DNA of 64,000 bases from Mesorhizobium shangrilense. Lineage in GTDB: Bacteria > Pseudomonadota > Alphaproteobacteria > Rhizobiales > Rhizobiaceae. A program made the translations under genes and the position numbers. Shown one piece after another: positions 34,246-42,074 of this stretch (positions within the stretch are counted from its first letter, which is position 1; each line of letters opens with the position of its first letter). The stretch spans positions 62,001 through 126,000 of the forward strand of contig NZ_JAQGPN010000005.1 in NCBI RefSeq assembly GCF_028826155.1, written 5' to 3'. The notes under the pieces were generated by a model. The model made no database searches. It was not told the DNA's origin and worked only from the letters and a program-made list of their open reading frames with translations.

Positions 34246-34317
34246 CGGCTGGAGCTCATTCGGGTTCCAGCCGACATCACAAAGCCCGCAACTGCCGTAA
34301 TGCTGCCCGCGGGCTTT
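34246..34317 (+). terminator. Tandem hairpins after dctP
   Basis: First hairpin: CGGCTGGA (34246-34253) with TCCAGCCG (34266-34273). Second: AAAGCCCGC (34281-34289) with GCGGGCTTT (34309-34317), a 9-bp perfect stem ending in TTT. They probably terminate or attenuate transcription and stabilise the binding-protein mRNA before the next two genes. Confidence 0.6.
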
Positions 34318-34381
34318 CCTACGCAGTTTTGTTTGCAACCCGACCCCCGCAGCCCAGGCTGCCACCGCAAAGGAAACAGTC

Positions 34382-34954
34382 ATGACCGACAAGCCCATCA
34401 GCCGGTTTCCGGTTCCGGCGCTGAAGGATCTTCCCGAGGACATCGCCGCCCGCATCACCACCGTGCAGGAGAAGTCCGGCTTCATTCCCAATGTGTTTCT
34501 GGTGCTTGCCCACCGCCCCGATGAGTTCCGCGCCTTCATGGCGTATCATGATGCGCTGATGGATAAGCCCGGCAACATCACCAAGGCCGAGCGCGAGATG
34601 ATCGTGGTGGCGACGAGCACGGCCAATCAGTGCCAGTATTGCGTCATCGCGCATGGGGCCATCCTGCGCGTGCGCGCCAAGAACCCGCTGATCGCCGATC
34701 AGGTGGCAATCAACTACCGCAAGGCCGACATCACGCCGCGCCAGAAGGCAATGATCGACTTCGCCATGAAGGTCTCCGCCGCCGCCTACGAGGTCGGCGA
34801 TGCCGATTTCGACGTGCTGAAATCGCACGGTTTCGACGAGGAGGACATCTGGGACATCACCGCTATCTCGGCCTTTTTCGGCATGTCGAACCGTCTCGCC
34901 AATGTGACCTCGATGCGGCCAAATGACGAGTTCTATACGCTTGGCCGCGGCTGA
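34382..34954 (+). CDS. Peroxidase-related / carboxymuconolactone decarboxylase-family protein (AhpD-like)
   Basis: 190 residues of the AhpD-like all-helical fold. The redox motif is ANQCQYCVIAHG (CxxC plus His) at about residues 80-91, the signature of the uncharacterised peroxidase-related enzymes. It likely reduces peroxides or organic hydroperoxides or protects a pathway enzyme; the exact role is unknown. It lies 150 bp after dctP and 23 bp before the AcuI-like gene, so those two are probably co-transcribed. Confidence 0.88.
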   Translation: MTDKPISRFPVPALKDLPEDIAARITTVQEKSGFIPNVFLVLAHRPDEFRAFMAYHDALMDKPGNITKAEREMIVVATSTANQCQYCVIAHGAILRVRAKNPLIADQVAINYRKADITPRQKAMIDFAMKVSAAAYEVGDADFDVLKSHGFDEEDIWDITAISAFFGMSNRLANVTSMRPNDEFYTLGRG

Positions 34955-34976
34955 GCGCACATACGGAAGAGAAGTG

Positions 34977-35972
34977 ATGACGACGCAATTCAACGCCATG
35001 GTGATCGAGGACGTGGACGGCAGGCCGAAGGCCGGCGTCAAGGCCCTCACCCTTGCCGATCTGCCCGACCATGACGTGCTGGTGGAAATCGCCTATTCGA
35101 GCCTCAACTACAAGGACGGCCTCGCCGTATCCGGTAAGGGGCGCATCGCGCGGCGCCTGCCCATGGTGGCAGGCATCGATCTTGCCGGAACCGTGGTGGA
35201 GTCGCGTTCCGCTGACTGGAAGGCCGGCGACCGCGTGATCGTCAACGGCTGCGGCCTGTCGGAAACCGAATGGGGAGGCTATACGCGCTTCCAGCGCATC
35301 CGCGCCGAGCACCTGATCCGCCTGCCAGAGGCGTTCAGCGAGAAACAGGCGATGGCGATCGGCACGGCCGGCTACACGGCGGCACTGTGCGTCAACGCCC
35401 TGGAGGACTGGGGCGCCATCGGCAAAGACGGCCTGCCTGTGCTGGTAACGGGCGCAGCAGGCGGCGTCGGCTCCGTCGCGGTCGCGTTGCTGGCCGCGCG
35501 CGGCTACAACGTCACCGCCTCGACCGGCCGCCCGCAGACGCATGACTATCTCGCCCGCCTTGGCGCCGGTGATTTCATCGACCGGGCGAGTCTTCTCGAG
35601 AAGGGCGGTCCGTTGCAGAAGGAACGCTGGTCAGGCGCAGTCGATTCCGTCGGATCGACCACGCTAGCCAATGTGCTTTCGCAGACGGTCTATGGCGGCG
35701 CGGTCGCCGCATGTGGGCTCGCCGGCGGAGCCGACCTGCCGGCGAGCGTCTTGCCGCACATCCTGCGGGGCGTGGCGCTGCTGGGCATCGATTCCGTAAT
35801 GGCGCCTTATGAAAGGCGCGTCAGGGCGTGGAAGACGCTGGACGAAAGCCTGGACCGGGCCCTACTCGACGCCATGACGCGGGCGGAACCGATGAGCGCC
35901 CTGCCTGTACTTGCCGCCGAAATCCTCGAAGGCAGGACGCAGGGCCGCGTCGTCATCGAGATCGGGAGTTAG
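34977..35972 (+). CDS. AcuI-like acrylyl-CoA reductase / MDR-family oxidoreductase
   Basis: 331 residues, the length of AcuI/YhdH. Zinc-less MDR fold: N-terminal LNYKDGLAVSGKGRI with GIDLAGTVVESR, then the NADPH site VLVTGAAGGVGSVAVALLAARGYNVTASTGR. These residues match acrylyl-CoA reductases, which reduce acryloyl-CoA to propionyl-CoA during 3-hydroxypropionate or DMSP metabolism. ATG at 34977 after AGAGAAG; the frame extends upstream only into the previous gene. With the CoA-transferases earlier in the locus it suggests an acryloyl- or enoyl-CoA intermediate or detoxification. Confidence 0.88.
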   Translation: MTTQFNAMVIEDVDGRPKAGVKALTLADLPDHDVLVEIAYSSLNYKDGLAVSGKGRIARRLPMVAGIDLAGTVVESRSADWKAGDRVIVNGCGLSETEWGGYTRFQRIRAEHLIRLPEAFSEKQAMAIGTAGYTAALCVNALEDWGAIGKDGLPVLVTGAAGGVGSVAVALLAARGYNVTASTGRPQTHDYLARLGAGDFIDRASLLEKGGPLQKERWSGAVDSVGSTTLANVLSQTVYGGAVAACGLAGGADLPASVLPHILRGVALLGIDSVMAPYERRVRAWKTLDESLDRALLDAMTRAEPMSALPVLAAEILEGRTQGRVVIEIGS

Positions 35973-36056
35973 CGCAGACCGGCCAGCGCCAGCCCCGCTG
36001 CGCGCTGGTCGCTACCGACTCCCGGACAAACTTGCATGCTGATGCCGATGCAAGCG

Positions 36057-36848
36057 CTACCCGGCTTCCAGCGGATGGTCGTGGCCGAGCGATAGGGCGC
36101 GCGATGCTCTGATGAGCCGCGCCTCGAGCTCCTTCTTGCTCTGTTCAGCGATGTCGAGCGGGAGGACGAAGCAGATTGTCGCCTCGACCGCGCCGGAATG
36201 ATCGGTGAGCGGTGACGCCATGCATTGCGTGAAACTGTTTATCATTCCCGCTGTCTTGGCGAGCGGGACACCGCGATGGCGCCGGCATTCCTTCGCAAAA
36301 GCCTCGATATCGACAGGCTGTCCGTTCGGCATGACGCGGTCCTCGGGATCGAGAACAGTCTCGATCTCGGACAACGACATATGTGACATCAGAAGCCGAC
36401 CGGACGCCGTCCAGGGGATCGGGATCTGCGAGCCGATCTCGGAACTGATGCGCATCGGGCGCGAGCCGGGGCAAGCGTGGATGATCACCTGCTTGCCGCG
36501 CAGGCGGATGCACAGCTCGCTCGTCTCCCCCGTCTCGCGCGCCAGCGTGTCCACCATAGCCCTGCCTTTTGCAATGACGTCGTTGGCGCGCAGGTAGCTC
36601 GCTCCATAGAGGTGCATCAGCTTGCCGAAATAGACCAGGCTATCCTTCTCCCGGATCTCCAGAAGACCCGCCTCCGAGAGGAGACTCACCAGATCGTAGA
36701 TCGTCGATTTCGGCGCATCGAGCGCAGCAGGCAGTTCCGCCAGCCGGATCGGACCGCCATTGGCCTGGAGGAAAGCGAATAGTTTCAGCACCCTGTCGAT
36801 ACCCCGTTCACGGGGGCCGCGCGCCGTGCGCGTTACCTTCGAATCCAT
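36057..36848 (-). CDS. IclR-family transcriptional regulator
   Basis: 263 residues: winged HTH (about 15-75; GIDRVLKLFAFLQANGGPIR, LAELPAALDAPKSTIYDLVS) and IclR effector domain (about 85-255; ISSEIGSQIPIPWTASGRLLMSH-type core). It ends convergent to the AcuI-like gene and is divergent from the amino-acid ABC operon starting at 36989, with 140 bp between starts. It most likely regulates that operon through the AT-rich inverted repeat in the gap. Confidence 0.93.
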   Translation of the reverse strand: MDSKVTRTARGPRERGIDRVLKLFAFLQANGGPIRLAELPAALDAPKSTIYDLVSLLSEAGLLEIREKDSLVYFGKLMHLYGASYLRANDVIAKGRAMVDTLARETGETSELCIRLRGKQVIIHACPGSRPMRISSEIGSQIPIPWTASGRLLMSHMSLSEIETVLDPEDRVMPNGQPVDIEAFAKECRRHRGVPLAKTAGMINSFTQCMASPLTDHSGAVEATICFVLPLDIAEQSKKELEARLIRASRALSLGHDHPLEAG

Positions 36849-36917
36849 CCGTCAGCACTCTCCACGAAAACGGTTGCGTCACGCATCCGGCTAAGTTATC
36901 GTCCTGAATATAGGAAG

Positions 36918-36939
36918 TTGGTCCGATATATAAGACTAA
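36918..36939. promoter_or_regulatory. Candidate IclR operator in divergent gap
   Basis: TTGGTC (36918-36923) and GACTAA (36934-36939) form an inverted repeat with one mismatch and a 10-base AT spacer, in a markedly AT-rich stretch (36905-36950). It lies midway between the iclR and binding-protein starts. Confidence 0.4.
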
Positions 36940-36988
36940 AAATAATCAACTCCCGAAGATGGGTCATCAAGAGAAGGGGAGATTTCCG

Positions 36989-37867
36989 ATGACATCTGGC
37001 ACCGAACGACGCGACTTTCTGAAACTCGGTCTTGGAGGCATGGCGCTCGGCGCTGCCGTGACCACCGTCGCCCTCAACGCGGAGGAGGCAGCCGCCCAGT
37101 CTGCGACGGACAGCGTCCTGCGCACCGTTCTGGATCGCGGTCATCTGATCGTCGGGACGGGCAGCACGAACGCGCCATGGCATTTCGAGAACGATGCGGG
37201 TGAATTGGTCGGCATGGACATCACCATGGGCCGCATCATCGCCAAGGCGCTGTTCGACGACGAGACCAAGGTCGAGTTCGTCAAGCAGGACGCGCAGCAG
37301 CGCATCCCGAACATCGTGACAGGCAAGGTCGACATCACCCTGCAGTTCATGACGATCTCCGGCGCCCGCGCACAGTTGATCAACTTCACGCGCCCCTATT
37401 ACGTCGAGGGCGTTGCGCTCATGACGCGTCCGGATTCGGCCGCGAAAACATTCGACGAGTTGAAGGCGAAGGGCAGCGGCGCTCGCATCGCCATCTTGCA
37501 GAACGTTGACGCCGAAACGACGGTGCACAAGGTGCTGCCGGAAGCGCAGGTCATGCAGATCGACACGCAGGCGAACGTCTTCCAGGCGCTCGACTCGAAC
37601 CGGGCCGATGCATCCGCTGTCGACCTTTCCAACGTGCGCTGGCTCGTGTCGCGCAACCCGGATCGCTACTTCGACGCCGGCAAGCAGTGGAACGCCATGC
37701 TTTATGGCGGCGGCGTTCGACAGGGTGATCTGGATTGGCTTCAGTTCGTCAACACGGCTTTCTCGATCGCCATGTTCGGCCATCAGAACGAACTCTACGA
37801 TAAGGCGTTCAGCGACTTCTTCGGCCTTCAACCGCCGGAACGCAAGCCGGGCTTCCCGACCATCTGA
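36989..37867 (+). CDS. Amino-acid ABC transporter binding protein with Tat-type signal
   Basis: 292 residues. The N-terminus contains a twin-arginine motif, ERRDFLKLGLGGMALGAAVT, cleaving probably near AAAQ; the mature part is a family-3 binding protein (LIVGTGSTNAPWHFENDAGE, MDITMGRIIAKALF, GKVDITLQFMTISGARAQLI). Tat export implies that it folds in the cytoplasm, unusual for this family. AAGGGGAG precedes the ATG at 36989. It feeds the two permeases and ATPase that follow. Confidence 0.92.
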   Translation: MTSGTERRDFLKLGLGGMALGAAVTTVALNAEEAAAQSATDSVLRTVLDRGHLIVGTGSTNAPWHFENDAGELVGMDITMGRIIAKALFDDETKVEFVKQDAQQRIPNIVTGKVDITLQFMTISGARAQLINFTRPYYVEGVALMTRPDSAAKTFDELKAKGSGARIAILQNVDAETTVHKVLPEAQVMQIDTQANVFQALDSNRADASAVDLSNVRWLVSRNPDRYFDAGKQWNAMLYGGGVRQGDLDWLQFVNTAFSIAMFGHQNELYDKAFSDFFGLQPPERKPGFPTI

Positions 37868-37931
37868 TCGCGGTACGGCCCGGCTCTGATCGGTCGGGCC
37901 TACCTGCCATCGTGGCAGCGGCGAAGGCTAA

Positions 37932-38597
37932 ATGAACTACCATCTCAATTTCAATCTGATCTGGCGGCATTTCGACAAGCTCTGGCAAGGGCTTGTGCTG
38001 AGCCTCGAACTGGCCGTGATCTCGATCCTCATCGGCGCGATCATCGGGCTGGCGCTCGCCATCTGGTACGTCTCCGCCGGCAAGGTCGTACGCGGCTTCA
38101 TCTCGGCCTACGTCGAGTTCATCCGCAACGTTCCGCTGATCCTGCTCGTCTACATCGTCTTCTACGGAATACCGACGGTCGTCGACTTCGCCTATAGCCC
38201 GACAGTTTCCTTCGTCGGTACGCTCTCGCTCTATGCGGGAGCCTATCTGGTGGAAGTGTTCCGCTCGGGCCTTGAAGCGGTGCCGCGCGGCCAGATGGAT
38301 GCGGGCAAGGCAATCGGCCTGACGCCGCTGCAGCGTCTGCTGCACGTGCGGCTTCCGACCATGGCGCGCATAACGCTGCCGGCGCTCTCGAACACCTTCA
38401 TTTCGCTGTTCAAGGACACCTCCGTCGCCTCGGTCATCGCGGTGCCGGAGCTGACCTACGGCGCGCAGTGGATCAACTTCAACACCTTCCGGATCGTCGA
38501 GGTCTACCTCGTCACGACGGTGATGTACCTCGTGGCCGGCTACAGCATTCTCTTCGGACTGCGCCTGCTCGAACGGCGCTTCAGGGCGGAGCGATAG
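37932..38597 (+). CDS. Polar amino-acid ABC transporter permease 1 (HisMQ family)
   Basis: 221 residues, five predicted helices, with the EAA cytoplasmic loop GQMDAGKAIGLTPLQRLLHVRLPTMAR-like at about residues 120-145. It forms the channel with the second permease encoded 3 bp downstream. N-terminal YHLNFNLIWRHFDKLWQGL is typical of GltJ/GlnP-type proteins. Confidence 0.94.
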   Translation: MNYHLNFNLIWRHFDKLWQGLVLSLELAVISILIGAIIGLALAIWYVSAGKVVRGFISAYVEFIRNVPLILLVYIVFYGIPTVVDFAYSPTVSFVGTLSLYAGAYLVEVFRSGLEAVPRGQMDAGKAIGLTPLQRLLHVRLPTMARITLPALSNTFISLFKDTSVASVIAVPELTYGAQWINFNTFRIVEVYLVTTVMYLVAGYSILFGLRLLERRFRAER

Positions 38598-38600
38598 ACG

Positions 38601-39248
38601 ATGTCCGCGGTCCTCTACGCCCTGCCCTTCCTGCTGCACGGTCTGCTGATCACCCTCTGCGTATCGGCGCTCGTCGTGGTGTTCTCGCTGATCAGCGGCG
38701 TGATCCTCGGCGTCGGGCTGGTCTTCGGGCCGAAGCCGGTCCAGTGGACGGTGCGGCTGTTCAGCGACTGCATCCGAGGCATCCCGATCCTGGTGCTGAT
38801 CTTCGTGGTCTACTACGGATTCCCGCCGCTCGGCATCAACGTCAACGCGTTCTGGGCTGGAGTCGTGGCGCTCACGCTCTTCAAGGCCGCCCAGGTCATC
38901 GAGTATGTCCGCGGCGCGATCTCGTCGATCCCCAAGGGGCAGATGGAAGCCGGCAAGGCGATCGGCCTGACGTTTGTCGAGAACCTCCGATCAGTCATCT
39001 TTCCGCAAGCAGTCCGCCGTTTCCTCCCGCCCTGGATCAACGGCGTGACCGACGCGGTCAAAGGCAGCGCACTGATCTCATTGCTTGGCATCGTCGACCT
39101 GATGCAGTCGATCAACGAAGTCATCGGTCGCACCTATGAGGCGATGCCACTCTACCTGCTCGGCGCCTTCATCTATTTCGCGATCAACTACTCGCTTTCA
39201 CTGACGAGCCGCTTCGTCGAGCGGCGTTACGCCTATATACGGGACTAG
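38601..39248 (+). CDS. Polar amino-acid ABC transporter permease 2 (HisMQ family)
   Basis: 215 residues with the EAA loop GQMEAGKAIGLTFVENLRSVIFPQAVRR and about five membrane helices. Starts 3 bp after permease 1 and ends 3 bp before the ATPase gene, indicating one transcript. Heterodimer partner of permease 1. Confidence 0.94.
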   Translation: MSAVLYALPFLLHGLLITLCVSALVVVFSLISGVILGVGLVFGPKPVQWTVRLFSDCIRGIPILVLIFVVYYGFPPLGINVNAFWAGVVALTLFKAAQVIEYVRGAISSIPKGQMEAGKAIGLTFVENLRSVIFPQAVRRFLPPWINGVTDAVKGSALISLLGIVDLMQSINEVIGRTYEAMPLYLLGAFIYFAINYSLSLTSRFVERRYAYIRD

Positions 39249-39251
39249 CCA

Positions 39252-40040
39252 ATGGCCACCGCCCACCAGCCGCTGCTCAGCATTCGGAACCTGCAGAAAT
39301 CCTTCGGCAAGGTCGAGGTGCTCAAGGGCATCGACATGACCGTGAGCAAGGGTGAGGTCGTTGCGGTCATCGGCCCATCAGGCAGCGGCAAGACCACACT
39401 GCTCCGCTGCGTGAACTTCCTCGAAACGTACGAGAAGGGCTCGATCCAGATCGATGGCGAGGAGGTCGGCTATCGCGATGCCGACAACGCTCGCCGGCGT
39501 GGCGAGACCGATCTTGCGCGAATGCGCGCCGAGACAGGCATGGTGTTCCAGAGCTTTAATCTGTTCCCCCATCTGACGGCAGCGCAGAACGTCATGCTTG
39601 GCCTCGTCAAGGTGCGGAAGAAGTCGAAGCAGGAAGCACGGCAGATCGCGGAACACTGGCTCAAACGTGTCGGGCTTGGGCATCGCATCGACAATCTGCC
39701 GGCGGAGCTGTCAGGGGGCCAGCAGCAGCGCGTCGGCATCGCCCGCGCGGTCGCCATGGAGCCGAAGATCCTGCTTCTCGACGAGATCACCTCTGCGCTC
39801 GATCCGGAACTCGTCAGTGAAGTGCTCGACGTCGTGCGGCAGCTAGCTGAGGAAGGCATGACCATGCTGATGGTCACCCACGAGATCGCCTTTGCGCGCG
39901 ACGCCAGCGACCGCATTGTCTTCATGGACGATGGCCGCGTCTCGGCCGAAGGCCCACCAAAGGAACTCATGGCGCAAGCCGGCTCCAACACGCGCCTTGA
40001 TGCGTTCCTGTCCCGATTCCGCACCAGCCAACTGCACTGA
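39252..40040 (+). CDS. Polar amino-acid ABC transporter ATPase (GlnQ/HisP family)
   Basis: 262 residues: Walker [14 protein letters not shown]-loop [10 protein letters not shown], signature [14 protein letters not shown], Walker B ILLLDEITSALD and switch His VTHEI. The usual DEPTSALD is DEITSALD here, a conservative change seen in some homologues. It powers import of the solute bound by the Tat-type binding protein. Confidence 0.95.
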   Translation: MATAHQPLLSIRNLQKSFGKVEVLKGIDMTVSKGEVVAVIGPSGSGKTTLLRCVNFLETYEKGSIQIDGEEVGYRDADNARRRGETDLARMRAETGMVFQSFNLFPHLTAAQNVMLGLVKVRKKSKQEARQIAEHWLKRVGLGHRIDNLPAELSGGQQQRVGIARAVAMEPKILLLDEITSALDPELVSEVLDVVRQLAEEGMTMLMVTHEIAFARDASDRIVFMDDGRVSAEGPPKELMAQAGSNTRLDAFLSRFRTSQLH

Positions 40041-40049
40041 TCGCGTCCC

Positions 40050-41720
40050 ATGTCGCCTGCCCCCCAGATTGCCCTCGACCTCGAGCTGCCGTCGGCTCCG
40101 CCGCCGATCGGGAACTTTCGCAACATCCTGCAGGTCGGCAATATGCTGTATGTTTCGGGACAGGGTCCGATCGGTCGCGATGGTGTCCTGCAAACCGGCA
40201 AGGTCGGACGCGACGTCAGCGTAGATGCCGCCTATCAGCATGCCAGACTGACCGGCCTCACACTCCTGTCCGTTCTGTCGACGCATCTCGGCGATCTTTC
40301 GCGCGTGCGCCGCATCGTGAAGCTCCTGGGTTTTGTCAACGCGACAGACGATTTCACGGACCATCCGCGGGTCATCAACGGCTGTTCCGACCTGCTTGTC
40401 GAGGTCTTCGGCGAGAACGGCGTTCATGCGCGGTCCTCGATCGGTGTCGCTTCGCTACCCAACAACATCACGGTCGAGGTCGAGGCGATCGTGGAGATCC
40501 ACCCTGAGGATACGATCATGCACGGCCATGAAACGAGACGGAACCAGACGATCCGCGAGCGCCTCGGCCTGCGCCCGATCATCAACGTGTCCGGGACGAT
40601 GACCGCGCTTGGCGCTTCCATCATGGTGCCGGAAGCGGTGCAAGCGATGGCGGAGATCGGGCCGCAATTCGTCGAGATGGACGATCTGCACCGCACCGCC
40701 AGCAAGGTAGTCGCTCGCCTGACCGGCGGCGAAGCGGGCTTCATCACCGCTTCCTGCGCCAGCGGCATCTCGCTTGCCATCGCAGGCGCCATCTGCGGCG
40801 CAGATCTGCTGGCGATCGAGCAATTGCCCGACATCCGCGACGGCTTGAAGAGCGAAGTCATCGTCCAGTTCGGACACATGGTCAATTTCGGCGGCAATAT
40901 CGACCAAGGGATCCGAATGACCGGAGCCAGGGTCATCCAGGCCGGCACGGTCAGCGTCGTTCACGACTATCACGTCGCCAACGCCATTTCGGAGAAGACC
41001 GCAGCCGGCCTCTTCGTGGTTTCGCACCATACCGTTCAGTACGGCATGCTGTCGCTTCCGCGGTTCGCCGAGATCTGTCACGCCAAGGGCGTACCGGTGA
41101 TCGTCGACGCCGCGTCGGAGTATGACCTGCAGCGCTTCCTCAGGCAGGGCGCGGACATCGTCATCTACAGCGGCCATAAGTTCCTCGGCGGGCCGACCAG
41201 CGGCATCGTCGCGGGCAGGAAGGATCTCGTGCGCGCCGCCTTTCTTCAGAATCGGGGTATCGGCCGCGGCATGAAAGTCGGCAAGGAGAGCATTGCGGGA
41301 GTGATCGCCGCGCTCGAAGCGTGGGAGAACCGGGATCACGAGGGGATTCGGCAGCGCGAAACCGCGGCGCTTCGACTTTGGGAAAGGACGCTTGCGGGGC
41401 TGCCCGGCATAAAAGCCAGCATGGTTCCCGATCCGACCGACAATCCGCTCGACCGCATCTTGATCGAGATTGGTCCGGAATCCGGCTATTCTGCAGCGGG
41501 TCTCGCCAAGGCGCTGTCGCAGGCGAACCCGCCGGTCATCGTGCGCAATCATGAGGTCGAGCGCGGCCATTTCTATCTCGACCCCTGCAATCTACATGAG
41601 GGCGAAGCGGAGATCGTGGCCGAGAGCCTGAAGACGGTGCTCGCTGCGAGCCCGAAGCCGGATTACGCCACGATGGTCATCCGCAAGGATACCTCCGGGC
41701 TCCTGAGCTGGCCGGACTGA
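40050..41720 (+). CDS. RidA (YjgF) domain fused to SelA-like PLP-dependent enzyme
   Basis: 556 residues in a continuous frame. Residues 1-155 are a RidA/YjgF domain ([20 protein letters not shown]; active-site Arg R128 in [22 protein letters not shown]). Residues about 160-550 are a fold-type I PLP enzyme of the SelA-like/D-glucosaminate-6-phosphate ammonia-lyase group: [43 protein letters not shown] and the PLP lysine K377 in [14 protein letters not shown]. RidA hydrolyses reactive enamine/imine products of PLP lyases, so one polypeptide could generate and quench the intermediate. As last gene of the ABC operon, it probably acts on the imported amino compound. Confidence 0.9.
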   Translation: MSPAPQIALDLELPSAPPPIGNFRNILQVGNMLYVSGQGPIGRDGVLQTGKVGRDVSVDAAYQHARLTGLTLLSVLSTHLGDLSRVRRIVKLLGFVNATDDFTDHPRVINGCSDLLVEVFGENGVHARSSIGVASLPNNITVEVEAIVEIHPEDTIMHGHETRRNQTIRERLGLRPIINVSGTMTALGASIMVPEAVQAMAEIGPQFVEMDDLHRTASKVVARLTGGEAGFITASCASGISLAIAGAICGADLLAIEQLPDIRDGLKSEVIVQFGHMVNFGGNIDQGIRMTGARVIQAGTVSVVHDYHVANAISEKTAAGLFVVSHHTVQYGMLSLPRFAEICHAKGVPVIVDAASEYDLQRFLRQGADIVIYSGHKFLGGPTSGIVAGRKDLVRAAFLQNRGIGRGMKVGKESIAGVIAALEAWENRDHEGIRQRETAALRLWERTLAGLPGIKASMVPDPTDNPLDRILIEIGPESGYSAAGLAKALSQANPPVIVRNHEVERGHFYLDPCNLHEGEAEIVAESLKTVLAASPKPDYATMVIRKDTSGLLSWPD

Positions 41721-42074
41721 GAAGAACTCATCAACTGCGTACGGGAGCGCCACCGGGAGCGAGGTTCCGCTGGCTTCGGTTCGTCCCCGCCCTCTGGCGG
41801 GTCTCATTGAACAGACTGCGACCCTGCGCATGCTGATTTCGATCGTGCGAGCGCCGGAGAGCATCGAACAGCGCTTTCGCTAGGCGGAGCGGCGCGGCGG
41901 ACGACGAATCTATCTCAAGGCCTCCGGGATCTGGACCCGGTTCGGTCGCCGAATATGAGCCCCGGGGCTGGCTTTGAAGGGGGCGGGCTAACGCCCGCTC
42001 GCCTTTGAAGAAGCGGAGACGGTCTTCATGCTGCCACACCATCGCCGAAACGCTTGCATGCCAGCCGTCTGCAT
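41721..42074. other. Convergent intergenic region
   Basis: 354 bp between the RidA-PLP gene and the penicillin-acylase gene. A short GC hairpin GGGCGGGC/GCCCGCTC (41981-41988, 41993-42000; one G-U pair) may terminate one of them. No gene recognised. Confidence 0.45.

Noticed and set aside
35983..36008. Inverted repeat CCAGCGC/GCGCTGG after the AcuI-like gene as a terminator.
   Set aside because: Arms are perfect, but the 12-base loop lacks a following T-run; too weak for a separate call.
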